Positions 34,307 through 42,215 of a DNA stretch of 64,000 bases are shown here, piece by piece. The position numbers were made by a program, and so were the translations under genes. The stretch is from NCBI GenBank assembly GCA_045594245.1, contig JAZNYG010000015.1, positions 1-64,000 on the forward strand. The letters run 5' to 3'. How positions within the stretch are numbered: the first letter of the stretch is position 1; each line of letters starts with the position of its first letter. The notes below the pieces were generated by a model that was not told the DNA's origin, ran no database searches, and saw only the letters and a program-made list of their open reading frames with translations. The DNA comes from UBA1189 sp045594245 (GTDB taxonomy: Bacteria; Bacteroidota; Bacteroidia; Bacteroidales; Bacteroidaceae).

Positions 34307-35131
34307 TTATTTCAGTGCAATGCTTTGTACCTGAATGCTATTGTCAAAAAATATGGAAGCATATTCCTTGAATATGTCTACTGACTCTGTAGTGAGGAAC
34401 TTGCATACTCCCTCTTTAGTGCATAAGGCATCCATTTCGGGATGTCTCTCAAGATAGTTAATAAGACTTTTTCCTACGTATTCGCCTTGTGTAATCACTT
34501 TGATATGTTGGGGGGTGTATTGGCGTATCTTATCGTAGAGGATGGGGTAGTGGGTACAGCCTAGGATGATGGTGTCAATTAGGCTATCTTTAGCTAGTAG
34601 GTTGTCGATATGCCGGCGGACGAAATAGTCGGCTCCTTCACTTTGTGCCTCATTGTTCTCGACAAGTGGAACCCAAATGGGACAAGCCTCGCCAGAAACC
34701 ACAATATCGGGAAAGAGCTTTTTGATTTCCAGTGGGTATGATTGTGACTTGATGGTTCCCGAGGTAGCAAGGATACCTACGTGGCGCGACAGGGTAATGT
34801 CGTCGAGGTATTCTACCGTAGGACGTATGATGCCTAGTACGCGTTTCCTCGGGTCAATTTTCGGCAGGTCTATTTGCTGTATGGTACGAAGCGCCTTGGC
34901 AGAGGCTGTGTTGCAAGCTAGGATTACAAGCTGGCAACCCATGTCGAAGAGGGCCTTGACGGCCTGTGAGGTAAACTCATATACTACTTCAAAGGATCGG
35001 GTACCGTATGGTGTACGAGCATTGTCGCCTAAATATAAGAAGTCGTATTGAGGCATACGCTCGCGTATTTGCGAGAGTATAGTGAGACCTCCATATCCGG
35101 AGTCGAAGATACCGATGGAACCTGGTGTCAT
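34307..35131 (-). CDS. murI: Glutamate racemase
   Basis: Protein of 274 residues converting L- to D-glutamate for the peptidoglycan stem peptide. Marks: SIGIFDSGYGGLTIL, YLGDNARTPYG, ACNTASA with the first catalytic Cys, and ILGCTHYPIL with the second. I chose the ATG at 35131. An in-frame TTG at 35185 lies exactly at the -33 promoter element, so it is not the start. It is near but not in the murein cluster at 40-51 kb and is transcribed on its own, divergently from the small exported protein gene. Confidence 0.96.
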   Translation of the reverse strand: MTPGSIGIFDSGYGGLTILSQIRERMPQYDFLYLGDNARTPYGTRSFEVVYEFTSQAVKALFDMGCQLVILACNTASAKALRTIQQIDLPKIDPRKRVLGIIRPTVEYLDDITLSRHVGILATSGTIKSQSYPLEIKKLFPDIVVSGEACPIWVPLVENNEAQSEGADYFVRRHIDNLLAKDSLIDTIILGCTHYPILYDKIRQYTPQHIKVITQGEYVGKSLINYLERHPEMDALCTKEGVCKFLTTESVDIFKEYASIFFDNSIQVQSIALK

Positions 35132-35154
35132 GGCTTTTATTGTAATTAGGTCTG

Positions 35155-35185
35155 TAAAAGTACGGACTTTATCCGAAGTTTGCAA
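35155..35185 (-). promoter_or_regulatory. Promoter of murI
   Basis: On the minus strand, -33 TTG at 35183-35185 and -7 TACTTTTA at 35155-35162, with 20 bases between, 23 bases before the ATG. Confidence 0.6.
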
Positions 35186-35273
35186 TAGTTTGACTTAAAA
35201 GATGGGGATGTGTGGTGCATTTCATGTTTGTGGAATAACTCATAGCTTGGTCGCATATAAGTCGAATAGGATA

Positions 35274-35304
35274 TTGCTCATATCGGTATAATGTTGTATC
35301 TTTG
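35274..35304 (+). promoter_or_regulatory. Promoter of the small exported protein gene
   Basis: -33 TTG at 35274-35276 and -7 TATCTTTG at 35297-35304, spaced by 20 bases. Confidence 0.65.
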
Positions 35305-35331
35305 TGTTTTATTTCTAGGAAGATAGATTGT

Positions 35332-35898
35332 ATGAGACGATTCAAAATAAGCATCTTGTTGCTGCTTTGTATGCTTTGTACGGTAGGTCAGGCAGGGGAG
35401 GTATATAATAATGCTATGAAACTGACTTTCCTCTCGTGGCTGACAGGAAGTACTAAGTTATCGTATGAGCGTGCCATTGCTAATCATCAAACAGCAGAAA
35501 TATGTGCTAGTATGATATGTGCTGGTTATGATAAGTTCCAGAATAAGCCATTGGGATTTACTGTGCGTTATGGGCACAAGTTTTTCTTAAGTGGTAATCA
35601 TGATGGTGGATTGCAGGGATTCTATGTGCGCCCTGAAGCAATCTACTCACATTATTCTTATAATTCATCAAATGCTCAGGCGCGAGTTCCTGCTAAGATG
35701 GGAGCTTTGCTTGCTACCATGGGCTATCAGATAAATATCAACCGTTTACTGATAGATACCTGGGTGGGTGGAGGCTATGCTTTAGGGGTTCCAGCTGAGA
35801 CGGGTTATCATCATGGTTTTGCACTATGGAATATGTGGGGAAAGAATAGGGAACATTTAGCCCTCAGTTTCAGTGTGAAGCTAGGATTTTGTTTTTAG
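35332..35898 (+). CDS. Small exported, probably outer-membrane barrel, protein
   Basis: Protein of 188 residues with a Sec signal peptide (FKISILLLLCMLCTVGQAG). The mature part alternates hydrophobic and polar residues in strands (GFTVRYGHKFFL, GGLQGFYVRPEAIYSHYSY, LLIDTWVGGGYALGVPA) and ends in Phe (LSFSVKLGFCF), the hallmark of an outer-membrane beta-barrel closing strand. This resembles DUF3575-like small barrels. The ATG at 35332 is chosen because an earlier TTG at 35302 lies within the -7 box. Function unknown. Confidence 0.75.
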   Translation: MRRFKISILLLLCMLCTVGQAGEVYNNAMKLTFLSWLTGSTKLSYERAIANHQTAEICASMICAGYDKFQNKPLGFTVRYGHKFFLSGNHDGGLQGFYVRPEAIYSHYSYNSSNAQARVPAKMGALLATMGYQININRLLIDTWVGGGYALGVPAETGYHHGFALWNMWGKNREHLALSFSVKLGFCF

Positions 35899-35930
35899 AA
35901 ATTCGACGATCTGTATTTTTTTTGATTGGC

Positions 35931-37040
35931 TCAAGAACCGCGCTTTAGCAGTTCCTCCACGAAGGGCTTCGGGCGGTATTGGCGGTCGAAGAAGAGCGGG
36001 TAGTCGGTGCGTCCGCGGATGGGGAAACCGTTCTTCCATGAACTGCCGTCGGTGACACCCCAGGTGGTGACGCGAGTGATGTCGTCGGCATGGCGGATGA
36101 AGAGCTGCATATACGCCATCATGCGGGCGTTCCACTGGGCAGAGATGGAGTCGGGCAGACCATCTACGTAGGGATTCATGCGCTGCTCGTAGCTCAGTGT
36201 GTCGCTGAGGTTTGCCGACTGCCATGGTGAGGGTAGGGCACTCATGTCGAACTCGGTAATCATCACCTTCACCCCTGCATTGGCATAGGCCTCGATGCTG
36301 GCCTCAAACTCCTCCAACGAGGGGTGATGCATGTCGATATGTCCTTGCATGCCTACTGCGTCGATGCGCAGGCCACGCTCCTTGAGCTGGCGTACCAGCT
36401 GGCATACGGCCTTTCGCTTGCCGGGATAGTACATGTTGTAGTCGTTATAGTAAAGCTCAGCCTCTGGGTCGGCCTCATGGGCATACTGGAAAGCAAGGGG
36501 GATAAACTCTTCGCCCAAGATCTCATAGAACTTGCTCTTTCGGTACGAGCCGTCTTCCATGATGGCCTCATTCACCACGTCCCACCCTTTGACGCGCCCT
36601 TTGTAGCGGCCCACGACGGTGCTGATGTGGGCTTTCATGCGCTGGCGCAGCAGCTCGGGGCTTATGTTATTGCCCTGCTCGTCGGTGCAGAACCAGCGTG
36701 GCAGCTGCGAGTGCCAGATGAGGCAGTGCCCGGTGATGTGCATGCCGTGGCGCTCGCCAAAAGCGACGAACTCATCGGCTTGACGGAAGCGGAACTCTCC
36801 CTCGCGTGGTTGTAGCGACTCGCTCTTCATGCAATTCTCGGCTACGATGGCGTTGAAGTGGCGGGTGACGATGTCTGTGGCGTTGGAGTCGCGCTCTGCT
36901 ACCTGCCAGCTATTGAGGGCGGTGCCTATGTAGAACTTGTCGGCCAATACCGACTTGAGCGTGGTCTCACTGGCCTTGCGGGTACCGCATGCACCAAGCA
37001 GGGCGATGCAGCATAGCATGATGGGGAGTAGCTTCTTCAT
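35931..37040 (-). CDS. GH10 endo-1,4-beta-xylanase, lipoprotein
   Basis: Protein of 369 residues with a lipobox (LLGAC, Cys18), so anchored at the cell surface or periplasm. The GH10 barrel is complete and bare, without carbohydrate-binding modules: the acid/base is Glu158 in WDVVNEAI and the nucleophile is Glu263 in VMITEFD, with HCLIWHSQLPRWF and YNDYNMYY lining the subsites. It cuts the xylan backbone internally. It follows the GH43 gene by 6 bases, so the two are translated from one message. Confidence 0.96.
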   Translation of the reverse strand: MKKLLPIMLCCIALLGACGTRKASETTLKSVLADKFYIGTALNSWQVAERDSNATDIVTRHFNAIVAENCMKSESLQPREGEFRFRQADEFVAFGERHGMHITGHCLIWHSQLPRWFCTDEQGNNISPELLRQRMKAHISTVVGRYKGRVKGWDVVNEAIMEDGSYRKSKFYEILGEEFIPLAFQYAHEADPEAELYYNDYNMYYPGKRKAVCQLVRQLKERGLRIDAVGMQGHIDMHHPSLEEFEASIEAYANAGVKVMITEFDMSALPSPWQSANLSDTLSYEQRMNPYVDGLPDSISAQWNARMMAYMQLFIRHADDITRVTTWGVTDGSSWKNGFPIRGRTDYPLFFDRQYRPKPFVEELLKRGS

Positions 37041-37046
37041 ATCTTT

Positions 37047-38744
37047 TTATTTGTTGGTTGCATACAGACCTATCAAGCTGCCGGTGAATCCTCCGGCACG
37101 GGCGGTAGAGAGGTGAGCAGCATCGACCTCCTCGGCGAGGGTCTGCCAACGTCCTTTCTTCGTGGCATAGTGGAAGGCATAGTGCTTGCCGTCGGATACT
37201 ACCCTCAGTGTGATAGCAGGATTCTGCTCCGTCAGGGTATGCTGGGCAAGGGTTTCAGTGCCTTGTCGGCCAACTTTCTCCAGAGTGATATATTTATTGG
37301 TGCCGTCGTTACCTACGACGAAGAGATACTGGTGGGTCTCGTCCTTGAAGAGCACCATACCTGCCCGCTCAAGCGTGTCGGCAGGGGCGAAGAGCATCTC
37401 TGTGCTGCTCTCGAAGGCATGGTGTTGCATGCGGCGTCCTACGAAGGCGGGTGTACCCCGCTCGGTGGAGAGCTTGGGAGCACACTTCAAGGCGAGGTAG
37501 CCTGGCACAGCCGTGAGCGAGTAGTGTTCGGTGGCAGGGCCGCGCAGGGTGTGCCAATCCTGTGCAAGCAGCGTATCGGCAAATTCATCGGTGTGGGTAA
37601 AGTTGCCTGCAGTAGCATAACCCTCCTGACGCTTCACGCCATCGCGATGCACGATGAGGGGCACGATGTCGCTGCCCTGAGTCATGTAGGGGAATCCGTC
37701 GTCGCTCCACTGCACGGGCATGATGAAGGTCTCGCGCCCGAGGTTCTCAAACTGATTGTCGATGGGGCGGCAAGCCAGGAACACGGCCCACCAGTCGCCC
37801 TCCTTGGCCTGTACGAGGTCGGCATGGCCGGCACAGGTGATGGGGTAGGGGCGCTTGTGGTCGAGATGGCGCTGGGTGAGAATCGGATTCTTCTCCCACG
37901 GCTCGAAGGGGCCCATGGGTGAGTCGCTGCGGAAGATAACCTCGGAGTGCCAACCGCCTGTACCACCCTCGGCTGACATGAGGAAGTACTTGCCATTGAT
38001 CTTGTACATGTGCGGGCCTTCAATCCATATCGGGTTATCCTCAGGGCGGGCTCCCTTGTTGACCAGAATCTTGCGCTCACCGACGGTGCGGTTGGTAGCT
38101 GGGTCGAACTCTTGGATACGTATCGTGCGGTGTCCGTCGTACTCGGCCTTGCGGTCGGGTGCATCATCGTTGTTCACGATATAGGCACGTCCGTCGTCAT
38201 CGAAGAAGAAGGAGGGGTCGATGCCACCTACCGTCGGCAGGCGTATCGGCTCAGACCATTCTCCAAAGGGATCCTTTGTGGTGACGAAGAAGTTGCCCCA
38301 TCCCACGTTGGTGGTCACCATATAGTAGGTCTCGTTGTGCGGGTTGTACTCGATGGCAGGAGCAAAGATGCCGCCGCTCACATGCTGGGGCTGTAGGTTG
38401 CGTAGCTGGCTGGGGTGGTCGAGCACATGACCCACCTGCTCCCAGTGCATCAGGTCGCGGCTGTGGAAGATGGGTACCCCCGGATAGTAACTGAAGGTGG
38501 AGGTCACCAGGAAATAGTCGCCCTTGCCATTGGTGCATACGCTGGGGTCGGAGTACCAGCCGGGCAGGATGGGGTTGTAGAAGGCGTCCTCCTCGGTGAG
38601 TGGGTGATGGGTGTAGCAGGTATCGGCTCCTGAGTAGGAGAAACTGTCGAATAGGGCTGTGCCGGCATCAGGTACAGGCGTTTGTACACAGGATTGCATA
38701 CAGGCTAAAGCAGTAGCAACGAGTAATGATAGGCGTGTTTTCAT
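37047..38744 (-). CDS. GH43 beta-xylosidase/arabinofuranosidase-type enzyme
   Basis: Protein of 565 residues with an exported N-terminus (Cys19 after MQS, possible lipoprotein). The five-bladed propeller has its three acidic residues in place: Asp66 (GWYSDPSV), Asp176 (GGIDPSFFFDDDG) and Glu242 (IWIEGPHMYK). A C-terminal beta-sandwich of about 200 residues (from FADTLLAQDWHTLRGP) matches the GH43_C2 concanavalin-like domain typical of beta-xylosidases. It trims xylo-oligosaccharides made by the adjacent GH10 enzyme. Arabinofuranosidase activity is also possible. Confidence 0.93.
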   Translation of the reverse strand: MKTRLSLLVATALACMQSCVQTPVPDAGTALFDSFSYSGADTCYTHHPLTEEDAFYNPILPGWYSDPSVCTNGKGDYFLVTSTFSYYPGVPIFHSRDLMHWEQVGHVLDHPSQLRNLQPQHVSGGIFAPAIEYNPHNETYYMVTTNVGWGNFFVTTKDPFGEWSEPIRLPTVGGIDPSFFFDDDGRAYIVNNDDAPDRKAEYDGHRTIRIQEFDPATNRTVGERKILVNKGARPEDNPIWIEGPHMYKINGKYFLMSAEGGTGGWHSEVIFRSDSPMGPFEPWEKNPILTQRHLDHKRPYPITCAGHADLVQAKEGDWWAVFLACRPIDNQFENLGRETFIMPVQWSDDGFPYMTQGSDIVPLIVHRDGVKRQEGYATAGNFTHTDEFADTLLAQDWHTLRGPATEHYSLTAVPGYLALKCAPKLSTERGTPAFVGRRMQHHAFESSTEMLFAPADTLERAGMVLFKDETHQYLFVVGNDGTNKYITLEKVGRQGTETLAQHTLTEQNPAITLRVVSDGKHYAFHYATKKGRWQTLAEEVDAAHLSTARAGGFTGSLIGLYATNK

Positions 38745-38836
38745 GTAGTCTTTTATATAGCAACTTAAGTGAATTAAGGTATTGTAGGAAAAATAAGATT
38801 AATCCTATATAAGTAACAAATTGCCATTAACTTCAA

Positions 38837-40135
38837 TTAGTTATTCTTTGATGTGGAGGCCTTCCATCCATACCAAGTAACGATGGAAAAGCAGAGGAGC
38901 GGTAGAACGAAGGAAGCATTCACGGCAGGCAGTCCTGCAACAGAACCCAAATCAATAATAGTGCCCTGCAATGGAGGCATCACGGCTCCACCTACAATGG
39001 CCATCACGAGGAAGGCAGCACCAAGGGTGGTGTCTTCGGCCTGCACATCCTCTAGAGCTATGCCGTAGATGGTGGGGAACATGAGGCTCATGAAACCGCT
39101 GATAGCCACTAGGCAGTAGAGGCCAACCATACCTTGTATGAAGATGGTGCCAAGAGTTGCAGTGCAGGCTCCAATACCAAAGAGCATCAGCAGACGGCGC
39201 GAGTTGATGTATTTCATTAAGAAGGTGCTGATGAAGCGCGAGGTGAGGAAGAAGGCCATAGCAGCGATGTTGAACTTCTGTGCTGTAGCCTTATCGATAC
39301 CTAAGTTGTCGGCATATTGAATGATGAAAGTCCACACCATAATCTGAGCAGCTACATAGAACATTTGTGCTATCACGCCACTTCGGTACAGCTTGTTCTG
39401 CCAAAGGCGGCGCAAGGTATCGCTCATCTTGACTTTTACACCCTCGCCTCGAGTCTGAGGGATTTTGGTGAACACAAAGATAAGGAATACGACGAGCACC
39501 AGTAATCCGAGCATTACATAAGGGTCGCGTATCACGGCAAGGTCATGTAGGCGGATATTGGCCTTTTCGGCTTCGCTGAGCGAATGGAAGATGACCTCCC
39601 CGGCTGCATCACGTTTGTCGGAGATGAGACTGGGAAGCACAATCAGTGCGGCAACAGCCATGCCCGAGAGCGACCCCATGGGGTTGAAGGCCTGTGCGAG
39701 GTTGAGACGACGGGTAGCGGTTTTCGGATCTCCCAATGATAGGATAAGGGGATTGGCAGTGGTTTCCAAAAAAGCCAGGCCAAAGGTGAGTACGTAGAGC
39801 GATATGCAGAAGAAGGTAAACTCCTGATAAGCTGCAGCGGGAATGAACATGAAGGCGCCAATGGCGTACAGAGCTAATCCTAGCAGGATACCACTCTTGT
39901 AACTATATTTACGAATAAACAGGGCTGCTGGTACGGCCATAGTGGCATAACCGCCATAGAAGGCGAACTGCACGAGCGAGGCCTTGGCGGCCGATAACTC
40001 CATCAACGTCTGGAAAGCTGCTACCATGGGGTTGGTGATGTCGTTGGCAAATCCCCATAGGGCAAACAGGGAAGTAACGAGGATAAAAGGTATAAGAAAC
40101 TTCTTTTCTACGAGTTTAGATGTAGATTTACTCAT
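38837..40135 (-). CDS. Sugar MFS transporter, FucP-like
   Basis: Protein of 432 residues with about 12 membrane segments. Family marks of the fucose/glucose-galactose H+ symporter branch: FALWGFANDITNPMVAAFQ, FAFYGGYATMAVPAALFI, and FGLAFLETTANPLILSLGDP. It is first in the operon with GH43 and GH10, so a xylan-derived sugar such as xylose or a small xylo-oligomer is the likely cargo, although the family name comes from fucose. The start is the ATG at 40135. An upstream TTG at 40168 lies in the -7 box. Confidence 0.92.
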   Translation of the reverse strand: MSKSTSKLVEKKFLIPFILVTSLFALWGFANDITNPMVAAFQTLMELSAAKASLVQFAFYGGYATMAVPAALFIRKYSYKSGILLGLALYAIGAFMFIPAAAYQEFTFFCISLYVLTFGLAFLETTANPLILSLGDPKTATRRLNLAQAFNPMGSLSGMAVAALIVLPSLISDKRDAAGEVIFHSLSEAEKANIRLHDLAVIRDPYVMLGLLVLVVFLIFVFTKIPQTRGEGVKVKMSDTLRRLWQNKLYRSGVIAQMFYVAAQIMVWTFIIQYADNLGIDKATAQKFNIAAMAFFLTSRFISTFLMKYINSRRLLMLFGIGACTATLGTIFIQGMVGLYCLVAISGFMSLMFPTIYGIALEDVQAEDTTLGAAFLVMAIVGGAVMPPLQGTIIDLGSVAGLPAVNASFVLPLLCFSIVTWYGWKASTSKNN

Positions 40136-40165
40136 GGTTGTATTGTGCTTTTGGGTTATGTTTTG

Positions 40166-40197
40166 CAAATGTAGTATAAAAGTGACATATAGCCAAA
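40166..40197 (-). promoter_or_regulatory. Promoter of the xylan mini-operon
   Basis: On the minus strand, -33 TTTG at 40194-40197 and -7 TACATTTG at 40166-40173, separated by exactly 20 bases. Confidence 0.75.
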
Positions 40198-40333
40198 ATA
40201 TGTTGTGTTTTTGTTATGTTCCCCCACTTTTACTCTATTTCTTAGATTGTTTTTATAATCAGCGATATAGTGATTTCTAAAAGTTATCCACAGGCGGTGG
40301 AAAACTTGTGGAAAAATAATTTGTGGTTTATAG

Positions 40334-40363
40334 TGGGGAATTGTGGGGAATTGTGTAACTTTG
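40334..40363 (+). promoter_or_regulatory. MraZ operator overlapping the cell-division cluster promoter
   Basis: Two direct repeats TGGGGAATTG at 40334-40343 and 40344-40353 are followed by a degenerate third start (TG), then the -7 box TAACTTTG at 40356-40363. MraZ is known to bind TGGG-type repeats spaced 10 bases apart upstream of its own operon. The overlap with the promoter fits autorepression. No good -33 element is visible. Confidence 0.75.
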
Positions 40364-40391
40364 AGGCAAAATTGTAAAATGGGATAAAAAG

Positions 40392-40844
40392 ATGGTACGC
40401 TTTATCGGTAACATAGAGGCAAAGACTGACGAGAAGGGACGCGTATTCCTTCCGGCAACTTTCCGTCGTGTGTTGCAGAAGGCTGGCGACGAGAAGCTGA
40501 TGCTCCGTAAGGATATTCATCAGCGTTGCCTGGTGCTGTATCCCGAGAGCACGTGGAACGAGCAGCTTGATGCGCTGCGTGCACGGCTTAACCGCTGGAA
40601 CCGTCAGGAGCAGATGTGGTTTCGTCAGTTTGTGGCTGGCGTGGATGAACTGACCATCGACGGCAACGGGCGTATTTTGATTCCGAAACGCTACCACGAA
40701 GCCATCGACCTGAAGGCAGAGGTGCGTTTTATCGGTATGGACGATACCATAGAACTATGGGCTAAAGAGGTGGCAGACAGCGCGTTTGCTGATGAGTCGA
40801 CATTCGGTGCGGAACTTGAAGCGCTGATGAATGATAGAAACTGA
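40392..40844 (+). CDS. mraZ: Transcriptional regulator MraZ
   Basis: Protein of 150 residues, with two AbrB-like swapped-hairpin repeats: GNIEAKTDEKGRVFLPATFR in the first and DELTIDGNGRILIPKRYHE in the second. It represses the division and cell wall cluster it heads by binding TGGG repeats; matching repeats lie just upstream at 40334. First gene of the run to murG. Confidence 0.96.
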   Translation: MVRFIGNIEAKTDEKGRVFLPATFRRVLQKAGDEKLMLRKDIHQRCLVLYPESTWNEQLDALRARLNRWNRQEQMWFRQFVAGVDELTIDGNGRILIPKRYHEAIDLKAEVRFIGMDDTIELWAKEVADSAFADESTFGAELEALMNDRN

Positions 40845-40937
40845 GTCAGAGAAGCCTCTATAATGGAGTAGACGGTATCGTCCACGGAAATGCTGAACAA
40901 CTCCAACGGCTGAAGGAACCCGTAAAATTAGATTAAG

Positions 40938-41840
40938 ATGAATATTCCCTATCACATTCCCGTCATGCTGAATGAGACGGTAGATGGCATGAATATCGCT
41001 CCTGGAGGCATATATGCCGATATGACCTTTGGTGGTGGTGGACATTCACGCGAGATGCTGCGCAGGATGGATGATGTGGCACATCTGTATAGCTTCGACC
41101 AAGATGCCGATGCGGAACGCAACATTGTGGATGATGCACGCTTCACCTTCGTGCGGAGCAACTTCCGCTACCTGTGGAACTGGATGCGCTATCACGGAGT
41201 GGAGCAGCTCGATGGCGTGTTGGCCGACCTCGGCGTATCGAGTCATCAGTTCGATGAGGGTGAGCTGGGCTTCTCGTTCCGCTTCGATGCCAAGCTGGAT
41301 ATGCGCATGAACCGTCGCGAGGGGCGCACGGCCGCCGATATTGTCAACACCTACGACGAGGAGCGTCTGGCCGAGATATTCTACCTCTATGGCGAGTTGC
41401 TCAATAGCCGTAAGCTGGCGTCGGTAATCGTGAAGGCTCGTGCGCTGGCACCTATTGAGACAACGGGGCAGCTCTACGAAACGGTGAAACGCCTCTTTGG
41501 GCGCGACCGCGAGAAGAAGGAGATGGCCAAGCTGTTCCAAGCCCTGCGCATCGAGGTCAATGAGGAGATGGAGGCCTTGAAGGAGATGTTGCAGTCGGCC
41601 ACCGAGCTGCTTCGCCCCGGAGGGCGTCTGGTGGTACTCACCTATCACTCGCTCGAAGACCGTCTGGTGAAGAACCTGATGAAGACAGGAAGCGTGGAGG
41701 GAAAAGTGGAGCAGGATATCTATGGCACAAAGCCGTCGCCCTACCGCCTGGTGGGTAAGGTGGCTGTAGCAAGCCAGGAGGAGCAAGAGGCTAATCCGCG
41801 TTCAAGAAGTGCAAAGTTGAGAATAGGAGAAAAAAGATAA
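40938..41840 (+). CDS. rsmH: 16S rRNA (cytosine-1402-N4)-methyltransferase
   Basis: Protein of 300 residues (MraW), methylating C1402 of 16S rRNA with SAM. Marks: YHIPVMLNETVDGM, ADMTFGGGGHSREML as SAM-binding loop, LADLGVSSHQFDEGELGFSFR, and VLTYHSLEDRLVKNLM. Usual length. A gap of 93 bases follows mraZ, then it is tightly joined to ftsL by a 4-base gap. Confidence 0.97.
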   Translation: MNIPYHIPVMLNETVDGMNIAPGGIYADMTFGGGGHSREMLRRMDDVAHLYSFDQDADAERNIVDDARFTFVRSNFRYLWNWMRYHGVEQLDGVLADLGVSSHQFDEGELGFSFRFDAKLDMRMNRREGRTAADIVNTYDEERLAEIFYLYGELLNSRKLASVIVKARALAPIETTGQLYETVKRLFGRDREKKEMAKLFQALRIEVNEEMEALKEMLQSATELLRPGGRLVVLTYHSLEDRLVKNLMKTGSVEGKVEQDIYGTKPSPYRLVGKVAVASQEEQEANPRSRSAKLRIGEKR

Positions 41841-41844
41841 CAAG

Positions 41845-42180
41845 ATGACTGCCGAACAGAAGAAGAAAAAAAAGAAGTCGCTGAAGTCATGGATCGATGG
41901 CGATATGTTGACAAGCCCCTTCCTGTCGCGCCAGATAGGGCTCATGGCCCTTGTGGCTGCACTGGTAATCGTGTATGTGAGCAACCGCTATGCCTTCCAG
42001 CATGAGCAGGTGGAGATACAGGAGCTGCGCTCAAAACTTAACGATGTGAAGTACGAAGCACTGGCACGCTCTAGCGAACTGATGGAGAAGAGCCGCGAGT
42101 CGAACATACAGAAGTATATCGTGGAGCAGGGGAGCGAGCTGAAGGCTTCGACCAAACCGCCTGTAGTGATAAAGAGATAA
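41845..42180 (+). CDS. ftsL: FtsL-like cell division protein
   Basis: Protein of 111 residues: a Lys-rich cytoplasmic start (TAEQKKKKKKSLKSW), one membrane helix (IGLMALVAALVIVYVSNRYAF) and a periplasmic coiled coil (EQVEIQELRSKLNDVKYEALARS). FtsL sequences are poorly conserved; the call rests on topology, size and position between rsmH and ftsI. It would form the FtsQLB-type complex that activates septal peptidoglycan synthesis. Confidence 0.85.
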   Translation: MTAEQKKKKKKSLKSWIDGDMLTSPFLSRQIGLMALVAALVIVYVSNRYAFQHEQVEIQELRSKLNDVKYEALARSSELMEKSRESNIQKYIVEQGSELKASTKPPVVIKR

Positions 42181-42215
42181 AAGGATCTACAAATTGTAAA
42201 TGAGCAAGAATAGAG

